Positions 46,581 through 51,929 of a stretch of 51,929 bases of DNA are shown one piece after another. Origin of the DNA: an uncultured Prevotellaceae bacterium (GTDB taxonomy: Bacteria > Bacteroidota > Bacteroidia > Bacteroidales > Bacteroidaceae). Where the stretch lies: positions 1 through 51,929 of the forward strand of contig ONFE01000031.1 of the NCBI GenBank assembly GCA_900316985.1. The letters are read 5' to 3'. The translations under genes and the position numbers were made by a program. Each line of letters starts with the position of its first letter. The first letter of the stretch is position 1. A model generated the notes under the pieces. The model was not told where the DNA came from. It was given only the letters and a program-made list of their open reading frames with translations, and searched no databases.

Positions 46581-47231
46581 AAAAAAAACATTTATTTTAT
46601 TACTTCCCTGTGGTACAGGACTGTCTTTTCTGTTTTGTCGGGATTGTGCCAAGTCTGTCACCTCAAACAATTCATTCAAATCGGAGTCGGGAAAGAACTC
46701 TGTTCGTCCAAATTTCCAGATATCCTTATCTTCTACCTGGTCATTTTGGGGGCTATCCTCACAATAAATACGACCACACATATATGCCAGTTGTACTTTT
46801 GTGCCTAACCACTTGTAATGATTGCCCTTTTCTTTCATCAGTCCAGCCTCAATTGCTTTAGAGAAAACGTCACGAGCAAGTTGCGTATCAAGCTTAGCTG
46901 GTAACTTCACCTTGTTCAGGGGACTAACTTCTTCCGATTCTGAAGATTGATTTTGGTTTGTGAATTGGTCGTTCTGTACTTTCAGCCGTGTAGGGAACTG
47001 TCTCTCTGCCATACAAGCCATCAGTCCAGAACAGCCCAAGGCCAAGAATACGCCAAAAAGACTACTAAAATTGTCAGGTTTATACAACCCCAAACCTATC
47101 AACAGCAGTATACTAAAGAATGGTATCAGCGCACCAGTCCACAAAATGGCACGTTGATATTTCTTTTTCGCGATAGCTGCGACAAGAATACCACATGTAT
47201 AAGCTACTACTAAAATTGGTAAATATATCAT
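46575..47231 (-). CDS. hypothetical membrane protein coupled to AlbA-type regulator
   Basis: The 218-residue product has three membrane helices in its first 80 residues (IYLPILVVAYTCGILVAAIA; ILWTGALIPFFSILLLIGLGL; SSLFGVFLALGCSGLMACMA) and a soluble C-terminal domain (100-218). The start MIYLPILVVAY at 47231 overlaps the upstream stop (ATGA), which supports coupling; a longer start at 47252 is inside the previous gene. No family is recognised. With its partner it may form an accessory module of the element, such as defence or stability. Confidence 0.75.
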   Translation of the reverse strand: MIYLPILVVAYTCGILVAAIAKKKYQRAILWTGALIPFFSILLLIGLGLYKPDNFSSLFGVFLALGCSGLMACMAERQFPTRLKVQNDQFTNQNQSSESEEVSPLNKVKLPAKLDTQLARDVFSKAIEAGLMKEKGNHYKWLGTKVQLAYMCGRIYCEDSPQNDQVEDKDIWKFGRTEFFPDSDLNELFEVTDLAQSRQNRKDSPVPQGSNKINVFFE

Positions 47232-48658
47232 CTTTCTTCTATTACCTCCCAATGGCCACCTTTGTCTGGGCCAATACGCTTAATAATACCTTCGTCCTGA
47301 AGATTCTTTATATGCTTAGCAATGCCTCTTGCATTTAATCCTAATTGTTCTGCTATCTGTAGAATTGTTATATAAGGAGAGCTCAAAATAATCTCCACAA
47401 TATCTTTCCTTGTACCTTTCAATGTACTTTTCAATGTACTTTTCAATGTACTTTTCTTCCCACTTTCGTCAATAGGGGGATGTAAAGTGGGAACATAAGG
47501 AATCTCAATACGATAAACATCCTGCTCTTCTATGATGGGTTCCTTCCCATTAGCATACAGTGGAGTATACTTGAACATCTTCCTCATACCGCTACCCAGT
47601 TCCTCAACGATACCCATCTGAGAGAACACGTTAGCTATCTTTGGATTTTTTCGGTGCGGACGCATAGTCTGAAGGTTGATCGGCCCATAGACATACGGGA
47701 TGTTCCAATTCTCTGTAACAATACGGTCACGATAAATAGTAAATGTTGTAGGATAAGCACTGCTGTACTCGCGATGGATAATGAGGTTTAAGGCAACCTC
47801 TCTCAGAATCCTGTCACGCAGGCTGAATCTCTGTATTCCTTCGATATATGGCTGTTCGGGCAAGTGCTTCTTGATAAAGTCCATCATGACAGGATAGGCC
47901 TTCAGCAGATTGCAACTTAGCAATTCCCTGTCATCATATAGTTCTGTATCGTTTACACGACACAAGAGATCTATTCTGTATGATGGCAAGGCGGTGGCAA
48001 TGGCATGACTGTTTCCAAACAACAGAATAGCAGCCAGTGTCAGTCCCTCCTTACCTGTCTCAGGGTCTACAGCAATAAGTTCACCAGAACGTATGATTTC
48101 CTCGTTTGATAGATTTAGCCAGGGGTGTTTTGAGTTCTCAATACGAATTCCCTTTCTTAGTTCTTCAAATGCTTCTTCGTCGAGATCTTTCATTCCCAAC
48201 ATCGGATAAACCCTATCCTCTGTCTTCATCTTACTCTTACGGATAAACAGATTTGCAATCTGCTCGGTGCTACGCAATTCAAAAACACCATCCTGATTAC
48301 GGTCGTAATATGTTCCCTTATAGCTATGAGCCTGATTACTCTCAGGGACATAGAAATAAACAACTATCTTCCCGTCTATGTCCAGTGGTTCATAAGTCAA
48401 ATAATAGGTGGGCTTGAACAACTGAGGATTATTCATGTCTTTAGCCAACTGGTCTATCTGCTCCTGGACTTTGACAGGATTGACACCTACAATCTCCCCA
48501 TTATCCCTTGCTCCTAATACCACATGTCCACCTCTGCGGTTCAGAAAAGCACAGATAGATTCATAAACTTTTCGAGCCAAGCTATCCTTAGATTCCTTGA
48601 ACTCTATCTCTGTACCTTCCTTTTGGGCTATGATTGTCTTTAACTTATAAGGAGTCAT
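47228..48658 (-). CDS. AlbA_2/ATP-binding transcriptional regulator-like protein
   Basis: The 476-residue protein has an N-terminal AlbA_2 (Schlafen-type) domain (EGTEIEFKESKDSLARKVYESICAFLNRRGGHVVLG, residues 14-120). A middle region and an HATPase-type C-terminal region follow (REVALNLIIHREYSS; ELGSGMRKMFKY). A winged HTH closes the chain (PYITILQIAEQLGLNARGIAKHIKNLQDEGIIKRIG). Such proteins are called RecG-like regulators, without proven roles. Before the HTH lies a short in-frame repeat KSTLKSTLKSTLKGT, from a 12-nt DNA repeat near 47420-47457. It is coupled to the membrane protein downstream. Confidence 0.85.
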   Translation of the reverse strand: MTPYKLKTIIAQKEGTEIEFKESKDSLARKVYESICAFLNRRGGHVVLGARDNGEIVGVNPVKVQEQIDQLAKDMNNPQLFKPTYYLTYEPLDIDGKIVVYFYVPESNQAHSYKGTYYDRNQDGVFELRSTEQIANLFIRKSKMKTEDRVYPMLGMKDLDEEAFEELRKGIRIENSKHPWLNLSNEEIIRSGELIAVDPETGKEGLTLAAILLFGNSHAIATALPSYRIDLLCRVNDTELYDDRELLSCNLLKAYPVMMDFIKKHLPEQPYIEGIQRFSLRDRILREVALNLIIHREYSSAYPTTFTIYRDRIVTENWNIPYVYGPINLQTMRPHRKNPKIANVFSQMGIVEELGSGMRKMFKYTPLYANGKEPIIEEQDVYRIEIPYVPTLHPPIDESGKKSTLKSTLKSTLKGTRKDIVEIILSSPYITILQIAEQLGLNARGIAKHIKNLQDEGIIKRIGPDKGGHWEVIEER

Positions 48659-48709
48659 TACTATATATTCAATTCTTGTGCAAAATTACATAATAAAACT
48701 GAGAATGAG

Positions 48710-50071
48710 TTAGAAAATTTCCAATTTCGTCAAATCGCCACTCAACTTGTTCAATTCAGAAGAAAGGGTTTCCGGTAGGAAATGAGCATATACCTTTTCT
48801 GTAATATCTGTACTGCCATGACCTAACAAGCGGCTAACAACAGACATTGATAGTCCTTTGTTTAAGGCTAAAACTGCAAAAGAGTGCCTTGCCACATGCA
48901 TGGAAAGATTAAACGGAAGCCCTATCTGCTCTCCTGCAACTACTATAGACTGATTGATACATTTGGTGGCTGTATTGCGAGCCCTATAAAGCGCTTCTGC
49001 ATCATCAATATCGAGATCATCTTTTACCAAGTCGAACACAAAACGACAACCGACACGTTTTTCCCGCCACTTTCTCAGTATCTTTAATGCTGGCTCTGAT
49101 AGTGGAATAATATGACGCTTTGTGGTTTTTACCATTATCTTCCTTAATTCTTTCTTCTCTAGATTGACATGGCCCCACTGCAATGTCATTACATCCACTA
49201 TTCTGAGACCACAGGCATGAAAAGCAAAAAAGAACATTTCTAAGAATTCCTTTCTGCGAGGCTCCTTGCAGTTTCTATAATACTGAAGGAGGGCATTCAT
49301 CTGTTCTTCGCTCAGACTTTTTCCGTCAAACACCTCATCTTCATCAGCAGACAAAGATGGTTTGGTGACAATTCGCATATCCTGTATACGGGCATTGATA
49401 GTTGGTTCTATCATTCCCAACTCAGCAGCATAGGCACAAGCTTTTTGTATAGGTGTCAACGCATGGTTAATCGTTTCATCACCATTCTGCTTGATCTCCC
49501 TACGCCATTCGATATAACTATCTATCAGTTCTGGAGAGATATCCCCAACATATATCTTATCTATTTCATATGTTCCCTGTTTGGTTGCACGAAGAAACGT
49601 AGTAAATACATTCATACAGCACTTGCCATTCATGTAACGACTCCTACCTATCCTGTTCCTAGAGTAATCGGATTCCAAACGAGCCATCGTAAACTCCACG
49701 AAATCTTTTCCTTGATCCTTGCGAGTAAGAGGCTTATCAGCCAAGAAGCCATTGATAATTTCTGCTGTAATCTGACATGGGTGCTTCTCATTGTACTCAG
49801 CCAGCTGCGCATCAATCCTATCAACACGGTTAATAAGCAACTGGTTAAGACGTTTATACTCATTGCTATGGCTGGCCCTGATTTCACCACGTCCCTGATT
49901 TCCCTTCTGGTTCCAATCTGCGACTTTTACAAAAACATTAGTGGACTTGCGGATTACCTGCCTGTTCCAAGTGTATTCCAACTCTACAGGATAGGTCTTA
50001 TCCTTTTCAATCACTTTAGGTGTGCGAAGGCGATACTTTCCTAACGGATACAATCTTTTTGGTCTTCCCAT
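48710..50071 (-). CDS. tyrosine recombinase integrase
   Basis: This site-specific recombinase would integrate and excise the element. The 453-residue protein (start MGRPKRLYPLGKY) has an arm-binding N-terminus (residues 10-100), a SAM-like core-binding domain (105-230) and the catalytic domain. Its active residues are Arg (ACGLRIVDVMTLQW), Lys (KTTKRHIIPL), His-x-x-Arg (HVARHSFA), His (LLGHGS) and the nucleophile Tyr (EKVYAHF). A longer frame begins at 50119, but the promoter -7 box (50108-50115) lies inside it, so the inner start is favoured. Its 5' end is 122 nt from the right repeat, the usual place for an integrase. Confidence 0.95.
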   Translation of the reverse strand: MGRPKRLYPLGKYRLRTPKVIEKDKTYPVELEYTWNRQVIRKSTNVFVKVADWNQKGNQGRGEIRASHSNEYKRLNQLLINRVDRIDAQLAEYNEKHPCQITAEIINGFLADKPLTRKDQGKDFVEFTMARLESDYSRNRIGRSRYMNGKCCMNVFTTFLRATKQGTYEIDKIYVGDISPELIDSYIEWRREIKQNGDETINHALTPIQKACAYAAELGMIEPTINARIQDMRIVTKPSLSADEDEVFDGKSLSEEQMNALLQYYRNCKEPRRKEFLEMFFFAFHACGLRIVDVMTLQWGHVNLEKKELRKIMVKTTKRHIIPLSEPALKILRKWREKRVGCRFVFDLVKDDLDIDDAEALYRARNTATKCINQSIVVAGEQIGLPFNLSMHVARHSFAVLALNKGLSMSVVSRLLGHGSTDITEKVYAHFLPETLSSELNKLSGDLTKLEIF

Positions 50072-50107
50072 ATATAATTTGTTTGTCTTATTATTCCTGA
50101 GGATGCG

Positions 50108-50135
50108 CAAAAGTACCAACTTTTAGACAAACAAA
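50108..50135 (-). promoter_or_regulatory. integrase promoter
   Basis: The minus strand has TACTTTTG (50108-50115), with TTTG boxes at 50132-50135 and 50128-50131. Transcription would start close to 50100, just before the start at 50071. Confidence 0.55.
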
Positions 50136-50176
50136 CCGCATTTTGAATGTTAATAATTGCAATTTAGACAAACAAA
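50123..50176. repeat. repeated TTAGACAAACAAA motifs next to integrase
   Basis: The 13-mer is found at 50123-50135 and 50164-50176, and GAGACAAACAAA at 50207-50218 inside the right repeat. The spacing from the integrase and attachment core fits arm-type integrase binding sites; the first copy overlaps the integrase promoter, which could give autoregulation. Confidence 0.5.
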
Positions 50177-50192
50177 ACACACTATTAAAGGC

Positions 50193-50292
50193 TATAAAAC
50201 ACCAGCGAGACAAACAAATAAAATTTGCTTATCTCGCTGATATTTAATTACTTAGTAGAATTTCTACCGCTTAATACTCATCCTCGTTGAAT
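50193..50292. repeat. right attachment-site repeat (attR)
   Basis: Partner of 25439-25538 (92 of 100 identical, no gaps). The last 30 nt are identical and overlap the 3' end of the DUF2795 gene. The stem-loop here (50203-50210 with 50232-50239) is the diverged, element-side copy of the terminator, with changes mainly of transition type. Confidence 0.85.
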
Positions 50293-50492
50293 AAAAAGTC
50301 TTCTTTGGTAGGATAGTCAGGCCAAATGTCTTCGATACTTTCATAGACATCACCTTCATCTTCTATCTCTTGCAGGTTCTCCAATACTTCTAAAGGACAA
50401 CCGCTGCGGATGGCATAATCAATGAGTTCCTCCTTAGTGGCTGGCCAGGGGGCATCTTCTAGTTTTGATGCGAGTTCAAGTGTCCAATACAT
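50271..50492 (-). CDS. DUF2795-domain protein, integration target
   Basis: The 73-residue acidic protein has the core APWPATKEELIDYAIRSGCPLEVLENLQ, typical of DUF2795, and a tail ending FNEDEY. The biochemical role of the family is unknown. The last six codons and stop belong to the 30-nt core repeated at the left junction, so integration left the protein intact while supplying an identical 3' end. A -7-like TACTTTTG (minus) is at 50526-50533. Confidence 0.88.
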   Translation of the reverse strand: MYWTLELASKLEDAPWPATKEELIDYAIRSGCPLEVLENLQEIEDEGDVYESIEDIWPDYPTKEDFLFNEDEY

Positions 50493-50548
50493 AGTCTTAA
50501 AATTTACGCGTTAATAATTTGCGCGCAAAAGTAATAAAAATTTCCGAA

Positions 50549-51109
50549 TTACCTAGATTTCTTCCATATTTTTTCTCTCACACCGTCAATAAAGTTTAAT
50601 TTTCGGGCCAAAACGAAGAGATAATCACTCAGACGGTTGATATAATGGGTTACTTCGGGGTCTAAGGGAGACAATTCATCCAATGAAAAAATGCGACGTT
50701 CGGCACGGCGGCAAACAGTTCTGCAAACATGAGCCAGCGAAGCCTCATGGGAGCCTCCTGGCAGTATGAAAGCCGTTTGTGGTGGGATACTGGCATTGAT
50801 TTCATCTATCTGTTCCTCAAGCAAAGCTGTCTCTTCTGCTGCCATTGTATAAGAAGGAGCCAGCTCGGTCTCATTCTTATCAGTAGCCAGATAGGAGCAT
50901 ACGGTGAAAAGGTTGCGTTGGGTACGGATAATGATGTCCTTGTCTGGGCCATCCTTCATCCAGGAAGCGAGCATACCAAGATGGGCACTCAGTTCGTCTA
51001 CCGTTCCATAAGCCTCAATGCGAGGGTGGGTCTTTCTGACTCTGACACCGCCAACCAGACTGGTTACGCCGTCGTCACCGGTTTTTGTGTAAACTCTTGT
51101 TATCTTCAT
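50549..51109 (-). CDS. cob(I)alamin adenosyltransferase, PduO type
   Basis: This enzyme transfers adenosyl from ATP to cob(I)alamin to make adenosylcobalamin. The 186-residue protein has the N-terminal ATP motif YTKTGDDGVTSLVGGVRVRK, HPRIEAYGTVDELSAHLGML, the Arg-rich helix HVCRTVCRRAERRIFSL and the C-terminal INRLSDYLFVLARKLNF. All key family segments are present and length is normal. It lies upstream of the DUF2795 gene on the same strand. Confidence 0.95.
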   Translation of the reverse strand: MKITRVYTKTGDDGVTSLVGGVRVRKTHPRIEAYGTVDELSAHLGMLASWMKDGPDKDIIIRTQRNLFTVCSYLATDKNETELAPSYTMAAEETALLEEQIDEINASIPPQTAFILPGGSHEASLAHVCRTVCRRAERRIFSLDELSPLDPEVTHYINRLSDYLFVLARKLNFIDGVREKIWKKSR

Positions 51110-51123
51110 AGTGTCAAAAGGGT

Positions 51124-51699
51124 TTAAAAATTTACTATATAGTTTTCTTTATAACGTTTCTTGTCGAAAAAAATTATACCACAATAATACAAATCGAATG
51201 TCGTAACGCATCTGGGATCACGTTCGATGGACTTCCAGAATCTTTTAGCTTCTTTATCGCGCTTAATCTGCTCAACAACAATCAATGTACGTGAATCAGA
51301 AACCTGGACAGCCTTGTCAAATACATTTCGATAATCACCATCCAATGACAGTCGCATCAGTTCTACCTTAGAAAAATCCGTCGGAGATTGAATACGAGCC
51401 AAATCCAATGCATGACGACCTTTTCTCATATAGGTGCCATAGGCATCTGAAGTAGTACCATAATCTAGACAGATTGCAGGTTGCCAATAATTGGCAATGC
51501 GAAAATAAAGCCTGCATAATTTCAGTGTACGTTTTGGTAGATTGGTATATTTTGGTAACAGATCATTGTATGCATAATAAGGATAGTGTTCATTCACCAC
51601 ATAACGGATGAACCGATAGGCCCAAGGCGACTGGACACCGAATCCACGGCTATATTTCCAGCGTCTCAACCATACTAATAATCTCCTTATCTTATACAT
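51124..51699 (-). CDS. methyltransferase-like protein of unknown role
   Basis: The 191-residue protein opens YKIRRLLVWLRRWKYSRGFGVQSPWAYRFIRYVVNEHYPYY, a pattern seen at the start of Bacteroidota class I methyltransferase-like proteins. The typical GxG SAM loop is not clear (CLDYGTTSDAYG is the closest), and the C-terminus is short, so activity is doubtful. The start at 51699 is supported by the promoter at 51720-51751; a longer frame to 51750 would begin within it. It is 14 nt from the adenosyltransferase gene, with which it probably forms an operon. Confidence 0.7.
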   Translation of the reverse strand: MYKIRRLLVWLRRWKYSRGFGVQSPWAYRFIRYVVNEHYPYYAYNDLLPKYTNLPKRTLKLCRLYFRIANYWQPAICLDYGTTSDAYGTYMRKGRHALDLARIQSPTDFSKVELMRLSLDGDYRNVFDKAVQVSDSRTLIVVEQIKRDKEAKRFWKSIERDPRCVTTFDLYYCGIIFFDKKRYKENYIVNF

Positions 51700-51719
51700 A
51701 GTATTATATTGCTTGGTTG

Positions 51720-51751
51720 CAAAGATAATAATAAGTGAGAACAACGCCAAA
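51720..51751 (-). promoter_or_regulatory. Bacteroidota-type promoter
   Basis: The minus strand reads TTTG (51748-51751), a 20-nt spacer and TATCTTTG (51720-51727), a perfect consensus match, upstream of the methyltransferase-like and adenosyltransferase genes. Confidence 0.8.
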
Positions 51752-51808
51752 TAAAAATCTGAATAATTCAGATTTGCCGAACTGTGGTATCCTCTAGAAA
51801 CAAAAAAA

Positions 51809-51845
51809 AGAGAGTCCTGGTATCTTTCGAAATCCAGGACTCTCT
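51809..51845 (-). terminator. rRNA operon terminator
   Basis: AGAGAGTCCTGG and CCAGGACTCTCT form a 12-bp stem. On the minus strand a run of eight T follows. It lies just after the 5S rRNA 3' end. Confidence 0.9.
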
Positions 51846-51856
51846 CTGAAATAAAG

Positions 51857-51929
51857 AAGGCGGCTACCTACTCTCCCGCATTGCATTGCAGTACCATCGG
51901 CGATGGCGGGCTTAACTTCTCTGTTCGGA
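51857..51929 (-). rRNA. rrf: 5S ribosomal RNA, 3' part
   Basis: Read on the minus strand, the last 73 bases contain the 5S landmarks GAAGTTAAGCCC, GCCGATGGTACTGC and GGGAGAGTAGGT near the 3' end. The 5' end is beyond the window, so an rRNA operon runs into the window from the right. Confidence 0.93.

Noticed and set aside
42582-50262. complete conjugative transposon
   Set aside because: No Tra/VirB4-like, coupling-protein or pilus genes are present; only mobilization and replication-type genes are seen.

Overview
The window is a Bacteroidota chromosome segment, most likely from a Prevotellaceae-like member of the Bacteroidales. The evidence is a SusC/SusD locus, a type IX secretion system (T9SS) operon, FadL/OMPP1-type outer membrane proteins, weak Shine-Dalgarno signals and many -7 boxes of the form TAnnTTTG. 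The genus cannot be fixed from sequence reading alone.

Left chromosomal arm (1-25508). In order: a frameshifted FadL-family porin cut by the window edge; priA; a small beta-barrel protein; the T9SS core operon porP-porK-porL-porM-porN (reading right to left, 10232 to 4167); an M3 peptidyl-dipeptidase; a small ORF; a membrane protein with a coupled winged-helix regulator; a tripartite export operon (TolC, HlyD, double-ATPase ABC protein, two ABC-2 permeases) with a divergent AraC-type regulator; an ECF sigma factor with a membrane-anchored partner and a frameshifted secreted protein; a TerC-family protein; and two unknown proteins.

Integrated element (about 25509-50262, 24,754 bp). A 100-nt direct repeat (25439-25538 and 50193-50292, 92 of 100 identical, with a perfect 30-nt core at the inner or gene-proximal end) brackets this block. 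The core covers the last six codons and stop of a DUF2795 gene that is intact on the right. A tyrosine integrase lies next to the right repeat. The backbone also holds a MobV-type relaxase with a structured upstream region (candidate oriT), a RecA-fold ATPase, a Toprim-like protein, a small HTH protein, and an AlbA/ATPase-type regulator coupled to a membrane protein. I read this as an integrative mobilizable element whose target is the 3' end of a protein gene.

Cargo. The left 17 kb of the element is an alpha-glucan utilization locus: SusR-like regulator, SusC, SusD, a four-repeat SusE/F-like lipoprotein, a GH27-like enzyme, a GH31 enzyme, a second SusE/F-like protein, a GH66 (dextranase) N-terminal remnant and a SusB-like GH97 enzyme. 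The enzyme mix suggests dextran or isomalto-type glucans. GH31 and the second SusE/F-like protein end in T9SS C-terminal sorting domains, so they should be exported by the T9SS encoded on the chromosome 25 kb away. The locus is partly decayed: susD has an in-frame amber codon and the GH66 gene is truncated.

Right chromosomal arm (50271-51929). DUF2795 protein, PduO-type cobalamin adenosyltransferase, a methyltransferase-like protein, and the terminator and 3' end of a 5S rRNA gene on the minus strand.
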